Shown piece after piece: positions 21,961 to 34,300 of a stretch of DNA of 64,000 bases; positions within the stretch are counted from its first letter, which is position 1; the number at the start of each line of letters is the position of its first letter. The stretch is taken from positions 16,058,001-16,122,000 of the forward strand of contig CM060734.1 in the NCBI GenBank assembly GCA_030704615.1. Direction: 5' to 3'. Below the pieces are notes generated by a model that ran no database searches, was not told where the DNA came from, and worked only from the letters and a program-made list of their open reading frames with translations. The stretch is from Takakia lepidozioides. Lineage: Eukaryota > Streptophyta > Takakiopsida > Takakiales > Takakiaceae. The translations under genes were made by a program, and so were the position numbers.

Positions 21961-24449
21961 TCTGCTGGTCATCAACCCAGCCTCACCGTAAGAGAAACAA
22001 TGGTGGTCTGACTGGTCATCACCCCAGCCTCACCACCGACAACATGCTCTAGGATTGGCCGGTGATCAAATCTGGACCAACCTCCTATGAAAACAAGCGC
22101 CCACACAAAATTGACATGGCGCACAATCAAGCATGCAGGTGTGGGGGGGGATCCAAACACAAGAAAATCAAGACAGTAACTCCCCCACACCAAAAACAAC
22201 ACTCCACAGTGTCGCTCCTGCAAGGACACCCCAGCCCAAACCCGGACTGACTCTTGCCTCCACCTACGGAAAGGTTTTGGCCTACATAGAGGGTGGAAGA
22301 CTACGAGGAAGAGAGACTAAAGCAATTCCTAATCCCATAATGCTCTCATCCCACTAGTCTCCCCCTATCTCTAAACGCTCTTGCTCATGACCAACAGACA
22401 TAACTACCTTCCAGGGTCTCTCAAATAACTCTCCAAGAGCCCTCAAGATGACTCTCAAACAATCTCACTAAGGCCCCCAAAGCCTGCCAAATCTTGGCCC
22501 TCAAGGACCCCAAAAAGTCCTTCAGACAAGTTGCCAAAGACTCCTTAAGCTCGCCAAATATTAGCCTCCAAGGACCCCAAAATAATCCTCCAAATAGCCC
22601 TCCAAAGCTCTAAATGTTTTCCAAATATTGGTCTTCAAGGACCCCCAATAGTCCTCCAAACTCCCATTCAAGAGCTCTTCAAGTGTCTTACAAAAACTCC
22701 TCAAAGGACCCCCCAAAGATCCTCCAAAGGCAATACTCCTCCAGATACACCCTAGATGTCATACACTTTTAATGAAAAAGTATGGTAGGCAAAGTCTCTC
22801 CACTTGTATCCATACACTGTTCAAAAAAGTGTATGGTGGGGCAGAGGGAGCCCATACACTGTTCACAGAAACGTATGTTGGGCAGAGGGGGCCCATACTC
22901 TGTTCACAAAAGTGTATGTCGGGCAGAGGGGTTCCATACCTTGTTCACAAAAGTGTATGATGTGCAGAGGGAGCCCATACACAGTTTCTTGAAGAGTATG
23001 GAGACTAGGGTTTGTAGAGTATAGTAAGAAACACCTTCTTCATGGTATCTTCCCCCCTAACATGCATGCAAGATTGCATTATCTTACTTTGCAATGCATT
23101 CATCCCAAATTGACAAGTTCCTCTTGATCTCCTTGGAACTCATAGCAAGCTAATGTGCCCAATGACAAGCGCCAAGCCTTGCTTGAATTTGAATTTTGTA
23201 TTCCATCTTCCATGTGCTTTCCCTTGCATGGGCTAGTCACACACACTTCAACCTCTTGACCTAGGTGTTCTCTTCATTCATCATAATGTGTATCCACACC
23301 TCTATTCAAGAGCTCATATTCTCAAACTTGAAATCACAAGCCCTAAAGAGCATGCTCCACATAAGCATCACTTGCTTGATCAACCATCCACCACAAAAAC
23401 TTAAGCAAAAAGGGAATGAATACATGAGCTTCACCTTCCCCTTCCTTGTCTTGTCACATGCTAATGTATGGTTGAAGTTGCTATGCATGCCGTGAGCCAC
23501 AATCTCCTTTCTTCATGAAGACCACCTCCAATGATCTCCCACATGTGCTCCAAGCTCTTCAATACTCTAGGCTTGGTTTCACATCATCATGGATAGAATT
23601 CTCACCCACATGCTTCCCTTTGGAGTCATCTTGAGCTTCTTGATGCTCTCCAAGTGGTTGCTTTTGTTGTCTTCAAGCCCTAGCCTATGTAGCTCATTGG
23701 CTTTTCTTCCACAACAGGAACCACCTCATACACAAGGAATGAACTTGCTCACTTCACCTTCTAGCTCTCCTCAAGCTTGAATTGGTTGGAAAGCATGCTC
23801 CACACATGCGCCACTTGCTTGGTCAATCACTTGCTTCACCAAGAGCAATCCAAGAACTCATAGAACTAGCAAAAGCACTCCCTTCTAGTGCCGCCTTCGC
23901 TTGCTTGTTTGTCAACCAAATGAAACCCCACTTGGATTCATTTCACCATGGATAGAACAACCACTTTTTAGCTTCTCTTGAGCTACTCAATGCTCCTCAA
24001 GCTACCCTTGTTGTACTCCTTCTATGGTGTTTCCAACCCAAGCATGTGCCGCTCTTTGGCTTCTCTTTCACACCATGAACAAGTACTAGAGCTTGCTCTT
24101 GAAACCCTAGTGTTTATCTTCTCCACACACAAGACGCTTCTCTTGTGATGCAAGAGCTCTTTTCCAAGCTCTCAAACCCTTAGTGCACATACAAGCACTT
24201 ACCTTGCAAAACCATGCAATCTTTGTGATACAAGAGCTCTCTCCTTAAGCTCTCCACCTCTGTAAAGTCTTGTAACTCAAGAGCTCTCTCCTTGAGCTCT
24301 CCACCTCTTTGATGCAATGCAAAAACACTCCTCCTTGCAACACCTTGCAAGGCTTGTGAGATACTTGAGCTTTCCTAGCTCTCTCACTCCTTGGTGTACA
24401 CCAACACAAGTGCTAAAACTAATCCTTACACTCCGCACTCACAAGCATA
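21961..24449. other. Retroelement leader/LTR-type non-coding DNA
   Basis: No gene. 21,961-22,350 contains a leader similar to the one in front of gag at ~56.1 kb (a stretch of type AGTCAGTCCGGG...TTTGGGCT on the minus strand). 22,430-22,760 is full of CCTCCAAA / CAAGGACCCC units. 24,120-24,400 repeats CAAGAGCTCTCTCCTTGAGC-like units. This looks like the leader and LTR interior of the element whose gag is at 21.3-21.96 kb. Confidence 0.45.
22805..22990. repeat. Minisatellite, ~54-bp unit
   Basis: Four to five units with CCATACACTGTTCACA, AAAGTGTATG and GGGCAGAGGG in the same order, spaced ~54 bp. The three overlapping short ORFs here are translations of the repeat and are not genes. Confidence 0.75.
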
Positions 24450-24850
24450 AGGTGATCTTCTTGTAGTGATAATGGAAGTGAACACACAATGGAAACACTT
24501 CACTCATGAATCCACTCAATCACATAAACTAAGTCAAGCCAAGGGCACATTTGCTAAAGGAATCCACCCTACAAAGCCCTCACCACACTCCCTCTCAATA
24601 CCTAGAGCTATGGAGGTGGGAGAGGCTCATGGAGGCTCAACTACAAGAAGATGAGCCCTCCTCAACACTCACAAGGGGAAAACCCATCCCCATGTCCCAA
24701 GTGAGGTTTGACACCTCACTTGGCATGTGAGACCAAATGAAGTCCCAACACACAAAATACAAATATAAATCCAAAATGTCCTAGTTAACTAGAAGTAGGT
24801 AATTCTAGTTAACCATGACTAAAACCATGACAAACTTCCTGGTGATATGT
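24450..24850 (-). repeat. LTR portion, second Ty3/gypsy LTR type
   Basis: Reverse complement of 60,263-60,608: both contain GGAGAGGCTCATGGAGGCTC-type sequence (this strand), the AAACCCATCCCCATGTCCC segment and the CTAGTTAACTAGAAGTAGGT segment. The outer end matches the sequence that starts TGTCATGG in the plus-strand copy. I read it as an LTR of a second lineage. Confidence 0.6.
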
Positions 24851-27800
24851 TGTAGGGTATGGCAAGATGTGGGTGGGAGAGATAACAGATACGTTGTGAG
24901 TAGTTGGTGAATTAGGCCAAGTGGAGCTTGGAGGAGATCAAGAGAGTGTGGAGGCAGTTGAGGGGATGTGGCGGGGCTTTATATTGCGATGGGTGTTCAG
25001 GGAGTGTTTGGAGTTTTGATAGTGTGGATAGTATGTGTGACTCCAGTTTTTCAGAGAGTAGGATGTCACATTTCTTCAGTTTTGGTGATACATATTATAT
25101 ATGTAAAAAGTACATGGTCTTTAGGGTAGCATCTGAGTTTGTAACTATTATGAGCGAGAAGTGGGTGCTCGGATGTGGTTATACCATATGGAGGTGCATC
25201 TGGATTGTCTAGGTCAAGAATGTAATGTGGGTTAGGTAGGAACGGGGCAAAGACATCAAGAAGGTGTTTATACTGTAATTTTAGCGTAATTGTGGAGGGT
25301 AAAAGTATATTTCATATCTTGTTTTGGCCGCTTTGGATATGCGTTTAACAATGTTTTGAATGGGGTCTGGTATATGGACAACATTTATGATTGGGTTAGT
25401 AGCTAGTGGTGTTATGCAACAGTGTTTGTTTGTAGGGCCTGGGTTGGGGTGGATATCTCCACATCGTATGAGTAGTATATGTAATTGCGTAGTAGTATAG
25501 TTGTGCATCCATTTTTGTAATTTTCGTTTAGCTTGTTTGGAGATGGGATGATCAGTATTTGTTCTACCTTTTGGGATAGTTGGGAGTTGTTGTTGTTCGT
25601 TGAGAATAGTGGCAGGGAATGTGTGGGTTATTTTATGCTGCTAAGAGCTATATTTTTGCATGTTACAGCAACTATAGAATATTCGTTCCTGAACCATACA
25701 GCTGAATAGTGAGTATTTTGTGAAGGGGTGACATATGGTTGGTTGTGGTATTATTTGGCGTGGTTCTAGCTTTAGAGTAATTGCAACAGGGCAAAAGTTT
25801 GAGGTGTATCTATCTTTTGCCGTCTTTGGGGGATGATTAACCATATTTTGTATTGGGGTTGGTACGCTAGGTTTCATATGGCGGCGGATGTTTTGGGGGT
25901 ATTATCAAGTATATACGAGGCGCTTGTAGTATATTTGAGCGTAATAGTGTATGTATATATGTAATATTGTTGGGTTTCAGTTTATGTGTCATACGGAGTC
26001 CGAATATATGAGAATTATTTTTATTACCATTATTTTTATTTTTATTTTTATTATTACATTATTTTTATTATAATTTTCTATTTCGTTTCTTGGTGTGAAT
26101 GGGGATGAAAGGGATAGGGCAAAAGAGTCGTTACCCCTTGGATGAATGTGGAGTGTGTTATTTGGATGATATCCATGGGTTTGAAAGTTGGGCGGGGCCA
26201 GTGGGCTTGGATCTGTGCATGGGCTTGGTTGCGGGCAACAGGAGCTCTCAGGGAGGTATGCTTCAGTCGAGGTTGAGTGCCAAACAATATCCTGCGTCGG
26301 CCAAGCGATTTGTTGTAATCTCATCCTAGCAGGGGTCCACAATGGCAGAGAATGAGGTCTTGGGAGAGTATGTTTGGTAATCACTGTAGACCAAATGTCA
26401 GCTGGCCTGGATACATGGCGTTCTTTGTCGTGCAGCCTGCGTTTGAGTTTTCTGCGGGGTGGAGGGTAACGTAGCATTTTGGATTTAGACCTGGTAGTTT
26501 GATGAATGGTTATTCTCCCTTTGAACTTTCCGCATAAGGTAGAGTATTGTTTCATTTTCCTGGTGAGCATGTAATTTTGACGTACTACTACAATGCATAG
26601 GGGTTCGCCTGAGATATGTGGTGTGTGTAGGGTGCAATAATTAAGTAGCATTATGTGGGTGTGATGTCGTTTAAAGAGGTTTCCTGCTAATGTTTGTGGT
26701 CTTGTGATGTAAATGCAAGTATTAATTAGGGGTGTTAGAAATGGCAGCTTCATTGCATGTGGTGAGCTTTCTGCTTGCATTATGCATGTAATTAGTAGGG
26801 GTTTTTTAATGGGCTTTCGTAGGATCCAGTGTTCAGTGCAGATATGAGAGGTCTGTGTATGTGTATGTTCAGATGAATCAGTTTTCGCAATTTGTAGGGG
26901 TGTTTGTCTTTTGTTGTAGCGGGGCAATTTCCGGGGCTGCATGGGGTGGGAGGTTTTAGTAAGTTTAAGTATGTTTGTCGAATTTAGGAGGGTAGTTGAT
27001 GATGGGCTTAGGGGGTTAAGGGTTGTTTGTAGTGATCTTCTTATTGGGAACATAGTGCAATTCTGTGTTTGTGGTAGGTTATGGGGTTTATAATTTCGGT
27101 GGGGGTAATCCTATATGTTGAGTGAGTTGTCAATGTGAGCAGTTTTGAGCGGTATTGGAGTGCCTGACACCCAGGATCTTCTGTAGATTCGTGTAGTGAG
27201 TTTTGCATGACCGTGTATTGAGTTTCTTTTATGGAGTTGTGTGGCTTTGTGTGAGGGGAGATGTGGTGGGCGGATTATTTGTAGGCGAACTGCGGCGTGT
27301 GTGGTTTTGGTGGGAATGGTGAATGAGAAGAATGGGTGCGTAGTCTACATCTCAGGTGTCATTACCAGGGGCTGCTTAATATAGTCCAGAATGTAGCTTG
27401 CTGTAATTGTCATGAGACTGCAGGGCATTGTGGATTTCTGACTCTGGTCATAATGCATGGTTAGAATAAAAGCTATGGTATGTATTTTGACAGGTTGAGT
27501 GATATGTATTTGTATTTTAATGACATACAACGTTGTCAGGGCGGTTGTCAGGGTGGTTACAGGTGAATTTTGAGTGTGGCAGGGGGGGCCAAGGTCGGTG
27601 TTTGGGGGTCCTGCAAATGGCAGCTTTATTTTATGTGGTGAGTTTTCTGCCTGCACTATGCGTGCAATTAGCAGGGGTTTTTTTAATGGGTTTTCGTAGG
27701 ATCTAGTGTGTAGTGCAGAAGTAAGGGGCCTGTCTATGTGTATCTGGTTGATTTAGACTCTGTCCAAGTATTTGTGAGAGTGCGTTGCAGGTAGGAGCAG

Positions 27801-28083
27801 GGGTGGAATGCGGAGGTAAGAGAGCGTCTGGTCTGGTAGTGTAGGTGGGGCTATTTTCCCAGGTTGCGAGGGTAATTGTTTCTTGTTGCAATGGGGTAGT
27901 TGTGAGAGATGCATGAGGTTATAAGGACTGACATCAGCCCAATTCGGAGGCATTAGTGAATTAGGGATTTGAGATTTGTCATTTGTGGTAGCGAGAGGTG
28001 AGGGTTATTGCATGATCTGTGAGTTGTGTGGAGCGTTGTTGATGTACAGTTGGTTGGAGCAGTTTGCAATGTCTTGGTAGTAT
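24851..28083 (-). other. LINE 5'-type region with a possible ORF N-terminus
   Basis: No intact gene. Minus-strand frames drift through Pro/Thr/His-rich sequence (for example 25,989-27,053). A ~70-bp segment around AATTAGCAGGGGTTTTTTTA occurs near 26,790 and 27,670 (~880 bp apart) and links this to 18.3-19.3 kb. Minus-strand 25,281-25,508 encodes SKQAKRKLQKW-type basic sequence upstream and then LLIRCGDIHPNPGP. The last octet is a 2A-like motif common at the start of LINE ORF2 proteins. It is cut off by the LTR at 24,850. Long TG-rich runs on the plus strand reflect this composition. Confidence 0.4.
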
Positions 28084-30600
28084 TTATTGGTGATATGAGA
28101 CCATATGGATCATTGGGGGATCGTGGTCGATGTCATTATCGGGATTGCATTCAGTCGTGCAGATTCGTATGTTGGGAGCAGCTATAGGGTTGTGTATGTA
28201 TCGGTTGTCCATAGGTTGGGCGGGAGAGGCGTGTTGTTGATGGATATGAGTTAGGTAGTTAGCGTTAGTGCGCTTGTGAAAGGCGATGAGAAGGGCAAGA
28301 TTGTGGTTAGGATCACAGTTGTCATGTGGGCCAAATAGGTCGTCCTCAATTTGCCATGTATTGTCATTTGTTGGGTAGCCAGCCCATTTACAGTAATAGA
28401 ATATATTGACACAGGTGGCTCCAAAGGAGTCGAGTGACGTTTGGGTTTTGATTCCAAGAATAGCTTCAATGATAAAGGCATTGGGGTTGTGTGGGGGGGT
28501 TGGGGGGGACGCTATACATGGGGTTGATTGGGGGGAGGTAGGGATATTTGGCGGGTTGGCAGGGAGGGTTGGAGGTGGAGGACAACTATGGTCTGATGTG
28601 GTATTCTGAACATGGGGCAACGAGGAGGAAGGATTAGGATTGGTGGCGGTGGAGTTGTTACTGTTATAGGATGCTTTGAGCTGCTGGAGAATGGAGGAAG
28701 CGGGGGCAGACCTATATTGAGGTAATAAGTCTTGGGGAGTGTGAGGAAAGTGCAAGCAAGGGATTTCGCAGTCAAGGGTACAGGATGCGGAGGGGTGGCA
28801 AAATAGGGTGCGGAGATGGTGTAAGTAGCGGCTGGTTTTGGTCGTAGCTCTGGAGTGTTTAAGGGTAAATTCAGTGGGTTTCAGGAGTCAATGCCCCGTG
28901 GCGGTGGTAAGTTGGGTGAGAGTGGTAATATGTCGTTCTTTGAAGTAGGTAAGGATGGGTGTTTTTTGTTTAGGATGAGAAGTTTCGTATTGAGAGAGAA
29001 AAGGGCTGGTGAGCCATGCAAATTCCAGTGGCAATGAAGTGTTGGGATAGTCTGGAAGGTCGGTTTGTATGCTAATTTTCATTTGACGCAAAATAAGCAA
29101 TGTGCGTGCGGTAGGGTAGTGTAGGCAGGCCTGGGAGTGCAGTGATGGGAGAGAGTAGAGTCCATTGTATTTTAACGCAAGAAATCTGAGGAGATCTTGG
29201 TAGATTTGGCCTAGGCGTCCAGGGTCATGAGGGCCTCTGTTAATTGGGTGCCTAAGGTGCGGGCATATGAGATGATTAGGGGGCTTGAACCAATCCCGTA
29301 ACTGTCTATGGGGAGTTGGGTGAGAGCATTGGGGGTGCTGACAGGCAGGCCGCATATATGTTTTGTGAGTTGAGTAATGCTTTTATCGAGTTTTTTAATG
29401 TCTGGGAGGGAGAAGGGAGCAGCGTGGAAAGAGTATTAGACTTGGGTTTTCAGTACTGATTGTATGATTGATAGCTTGGGTCTAATGGCAATTGGGGCTT
29501 TGGGGAGGGCTAGACTTTTATTGACTAGTTTGGATGAGGTGGCGTCCTTTTGGACGTGCCAGGTAAGGGATGGGACCAGTTGAATGCCTAAATAGGTATA
29601 AGGTTCATCAGGCCCGAGGAAGGGGAATGGTTTGTTCTGGTAATTCACATAGAGTTTGCAGTGGGAGGCGATAGCAGTTTTTGTGAGTCTGCTATGGTGT
29701 GTTGCCGCTATGATGGCACATTTGTGGAGGCTAAGTTCCATACCAGACCATCGGTTGAAGCGGTATAGTTTGGTGACTTGTCGATTTAGGTGTTGCGGTT
29801 TATGTGCGAGAATGGCGAGGTCATCGGCATATGCTGCAGCGGAGATTTTGTATTGGTATCTGAGCTTACCACGGGCTATCTATCTGAGTAGAGGTTCCAG
29901 GAAGATAATAAATAGGTAAGGGCTTAAAGTATCCCCTTCGATAGTGCCGCGCAGTATGGGAATGGGTGGGGTGGATCCGTAGTATGCACCAGAGTATTCA
30001 GTAGTGCTACTCGTGTAAATATTGCCAATAAGTTGAACTGCATCTGGGGGGTACCCAAGGTCTATCATGATGGCAAGTAGGCAAGCATGATCTAGGGAGC
30101 CAAATGCATTTTTAAAGTCTAGGTATAGTAGATAAATATCTTGTTTTGTAAGTTTAGCATCTTCTAGTGCGGATAGAACATATTGTAATTGTCGAGTTGT
30201 GCTTCGCGTGGCTCGGAAACCCTCTTGGGGGTCACTGAGGATACGATGTTGTTCACCAAAGTTGGAAAGCATTGTGGTGAGTGTGGTAGTAAATAGCTTG
30301 TAGATAGTGTTTGCAAGGTACGAGGTCGGGGCCTGGGGCTTTGGATTTAGAGAGGGCTTTGAGGCAAGATTCATAGAGGTCAATTATAAATAGGTTAGAG
30401 ATGCGGTCTGTTGGGGAACCTTGCTTTTCCAATGAGAAGCCGTCAATATCATGCCATGGGTAGTGTTTAACTTTGCACATGCAGGTTGGAGAGTGAAGGT
30501 GTGGGTGTAGGCAACTTACGATTGTGGGCGTGTATGATAATGATGCCTGAGTCCATATCTCATTATTGATGTCTTTTGGGTCGGTTAGGAGGGAGGTTTG
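28084..30600 (-). pseudogene. LINE reverse transcriptase with a C-terminal chromodomain
   Basis: Minus strand. RT blocks in order: SKSKAPGPDLVP, NTIYKLFTTTLTTMLSNFGE, EGFRATRSTTRQLQYVLSAL, LLYLDFKNAFGSLDHACLL, GDTLSPYLFIIFLEPLLR, then AYADDLAILAHK (~29,800-29,838, catalytic YADD), then LGIQLVPSLTWHVQKDA. The 5' end is missing, ~200 bp is deleted after APGPDL, and several stops and frameshifts break the thumb region. The last ORF (28,084-28,755) has a Pro-rich linker and then, at 28,250-28,482, AFIIEAILGIKTQ...VNIFYYCKWAGYPTNDNTWQ followed by IEDDL: the CKWAGYP..D.TWQ.EDDL pattern of a chromodomain. A chromodomain would read methylated histones and could steer insertion. Confidence 0.7.
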
Positions 30601-30830
30601 CTATTTCATGAGCATGAGCGGCATGAGCGGCATGAGCAGAGTAGTAACACAATCGGTTTTCATGAGCAGAAGTACAAATTTCGAAAATAAAAAACAATAA
30701 AAAACAATAATTTAATGCAATGTGTCAGAAAAAACAAATATATTATTCGGCCCCTTGAAGGGAAAATTGCACTTTTGACAGTTGTGCTCATGATATTTCG
30801 TCTTCCGCTCATGCCAATTCCCAGCGACAT
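30601..30830 (-). mobile_element. CTCATG-rich terminus of the Mutator-like element
   Basis: Reading on the minus strand, the segment ends with repeated CTCATGCCG units and CTCATGAAATAGCA, the same end as at 4,440-4,515. Elsewhere it is AT-rich without genes. The LINE begins directly next to it. Confidence 0.5.
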
Positions 30831-31200
30831 GTGCAAATATGGCGCCGAATTTCGCGGTAATAGGGTCCGTAACCTGAAAAAACGGCGACGTATTTCGCGG
30901 CAATAGGTCTCTCTGGCGAAAAATGGTGCCGAATTCCGCGGCTATAGGTCCCCTCATGACAGGTAATTCGGCGCCATTTTTCCAGTGCATGTTCGGACTT
31001 AGCCAATTTCGGCCCAAAAAAGAGAAATTCGGCGCCATTTTTCCAGACACGGTACCAGTGCATGTTGGGACTTAACCAGTTTTCGGCCCCAAAAAGAGAA
31101 ATTCGGCGCCATTTTCCCAAACACAGGTACCAGTGCATGTTGGGACTTAGTGAGTTTTCGGCCCCAAAAAGAGAAATTCGGCGCCATTTTTCCAGAAATG
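30831..31200. repeat. GGCGCC repeat array, 3' side of the transposase
   Basis: Six or more units with AATTCGGCGCCATTTTTCC or a close variant. The last three form a clean tandem repeat of ~77 bp (units near 31,021, 31,099 and 31,176) that also carries CAGTGCATGTTGGGACTTA. Half of each unit matches the palindromes at 35-36 kb, but the second arm is changed to ATTTTTCC. Confidence 0.75.
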
Positions 31201-31350
31201 GCCCCACAACTGCTTCTGTTGGATCTCAGTTTGAATGGAATATTGCCTCATTCCAGGAGTTTTGGGGTGCATTTCATTACACTGCAAAAAAAAAGTTGAT
31301 ACAGCAAAATGCATTTGAAAATATCCATATGGAGGATTCCGTTTGCCCCA

Positions 31351-34300
31351 TCAATGATTTCTGGAATCCCTAAGGAGGAGTTTGTGCAGCTCGTTCACGC
31401 TCAACGCCGGTGCATGAATAAAGTCATCAATAGTCACGTTCATCCTCAACCTCTTCAGGTAAATGTAATACAGATGCTTGCACGGATAATACTTCGAACC
31501 CTTCTTTGCTTCCATCAACGAGAAGTCCGTACAGTTGCAAGTCGGCTCCACTCCAATCGTAATTGTGTATACATCGTCGCGTACAGCCGAGCCGGCCGTT
31601 GCCATCCGATACACACGCCCAAGGCCGGGTGGGGGTACGTCCACGGAGCTCTGAATAGTGCAAGCCATCCCAAGAGCATTGGCAATCCGAGTCTCATTCA
31701 ACTTGTTGGGAGGGTGTCGTCTCTTCACTCTTCCGAATCGCATTGTGGGATGTGCAGAATTGTCCAATCCGTCTCTACTGGACCGAGCAGTCTGCAATGG
31801 CTGGGTCTGAGGAACCGGAAATGCGTGGGCCGGGATGTCTGTGCGTTGCACCATTCGAAATCCTGCTGCAGATAGAGCATCCGCCTCATTCTGAGAGAGG
31901 CTGCAACCCGGTGCAACAGGCCAGACGCCCGGAGGCTCCGGCATTCCCTGAATCCCGTACTTGGGCTTGCCAAATACACAGGTCATTATGTCGTGCCTAC
32001 AGAACCAAAATGTCTGCGTTGTGGCGTGAGCAAATGTGGGAGTCAAAAATCTGCCGCTGAAACAAGGTGCAGGTACAGCACCGTGTGGGTTCCTCCGAAT
32101 CATCTCACCACAGCGTGCTCTCGTATCCACCCGGATGGCGCAACACTTCCCTCGAAATGCCGGCAATGTCCTCGCAATTCTCCACTGTGACTCCGACACT
32201 CTTGTCTCCACAATGGGAATGTTGTATTGCTTTACTACAGATGGCTCGTTATGTTGCCGGGGCACGCGCCCTGTGCTCAAAAGAGATGGCGATCTTGAAC
32301 GTGCAGGACTTCCGGTGCTCGACGAGACCTCCTCGGACAACATCACCGGACCACGAGGGAGCGTGCGAATATTCTTGTCAGCTCGCCATGAATCCTCTTC
32401 TCCGCCAGGTGCCTCGTCAAGTCTTCGTCTCACTGGACGGGTATGAACATCTCCTTCCAAATGTTGGCCTCTTCGCAGCAATGGCGTGTCCCGAAGGCCC
32501 TCTCGCAAGGCCGCCGCCCACTTCCGAGGATTCTTCGATCTGGAGGCAGTCCGCATCAGCATTTCCTGCCTGTCCGGCCCCAAGCCCCACTGTTTCCCTT
32601 TCAAGAACTCGTTGTACCTGCATTGCTGCATAATTGACCTCACAATGTCCTCCGTTGTGGCAGTGAGGATGTCCACCAGATGCGCCGCAGAGGAGGCACG
32701 CCAGGAAGAGTGCACTGATTCGGCCATGTTTGTCGTGGGCATGTCGGTGTCGGAGTCGAGACACATTTCCTGCACAAGCACATGTTCAGGTTACAAGCAA
32801 GTTACAAATATGGCCAAGAATAATATCCAACGGGACGCGAATTCGTGCAACTCACCTCCCGCATATAGTCGCCGAACTGGAGGAAACGATAATGCCACCA
32901 TGCTAGCCAACTGACCATTGCTCCTTCGTCTGATTTCCTTACAGCACCTGACGATGTCCACCAAGCCCGTATGCATGCAAACTGTGTCTCTGCATCATCC
33001 AAGGTGGGAGCGCGCTTCCACGCAAGGCACATGGAACGGTGCTCCTCTCTGAAATCTGGCGCCACGAGCCTGGTTGTGTACTGCGAAAGGCTCTGCAGAA
33101 AATGGAACCCACAAGATCTCTCCTTGCCTTCCATGGGAACATTGGGGTCTTGCCCGTACACCCTTCGGATGGCAGCCCAATTTGCTTGTGCGTTGTCCGC
33201 CATGAAACCACGGAAATTGGGAGGGGGCAATCCCGCCTTGGCCATCTGTTCGTTTATTCCCTGCCAAAGAAGCATCTCCGATTGTGTGTCCTCTCCTTTC
33301 ATCTCACAAATAGCAATTGTCATTAGCATCCTGCAGTGGGTGTCGTAGACATGTGCACCCATTGTCACCCACTGGTGATTTGTAATTCGCTTGATATGGT
33401 CGAACATGACCCAACTGTTTGACAAGTTCCCACTCGTCATCCTGTCGACCAGTTCGACGCCACTGCCAGGTCCACACGTGGACATTTTGAATACGAAACA
33501 ACGATCTGCCTCAGTCCCTTGTCCTGGAAACCTACTTCCATGAATGTAGTCATATCCACATCGTCGCTTCACCTCCAGAATGGAGTGCATATCCGAGCCA
33601 CGCCCAATTTTCTGTTTGCATGAGACAATGTGGTTTCGGACATTCGGTGAACATACGTGGGACACCGACTCCAGCAATGCCTCCATTTCCTTCTCGTCGA
33701 GAGGAACTCTATCGGAGCCGTCTTCCGACATAATTCTGGCCAATGCCATTTTATGGGCGGCTTGGAGCTGTATCTGTTTGGGTTTGGCACCCGGTCTCAA
33801 CTTAACCTCCTCCTGAACGAGCTGCTCTGCTCGTGGGCAGCCTCCCGCGAGTTCCCCCTCGCCAATTTGTGACAATGGGAACCAACGTGTATGCAAGCTC
33901 GGGTGAGGTCAGGGAAACGGTGCAACACATAGAACTGCTTGGCATTACAAACAGACATGCAGTGTGGTGGTTCTTTGCAATGCGCACACTTAAATGTGGA
34001 GTTCGGAACCTTCTCCTGAGCTCGAAATGGTTGATGAGCTGTGCCTGTCCAATCGGTCTCGTTCTGTGACCTCTGGATTTAAAGTGGAAGCAAGTTGGGG
34101 AGAAACACCGCAACGCGCCCGCACAAACAACGTAGCGCACCCGCACACCATCAAGCATCTTCATGCTGGTGATTTTGGTAACGCACCAAGGATGACCGTC
34201 ATGTTTTCTATCCATATCTGTCAACATTCCGGACGCCCTCGAGTAGTCCGCCCGAGGAGGGAACTCAAAGAAGATATTACTGTCGACGTCGGCGGGAAGG

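Noticed and set aside
22772-23024. Three overlapping 60-80-codon ORFs
   Set aside because: Translations of the 54-bp minisatellite.
32036-32633. Plus-strand ORFs of 136-188 codons inside the transposase region
   Set aside because: They lie antisense to the transposase exon, which has the recognisable domains.
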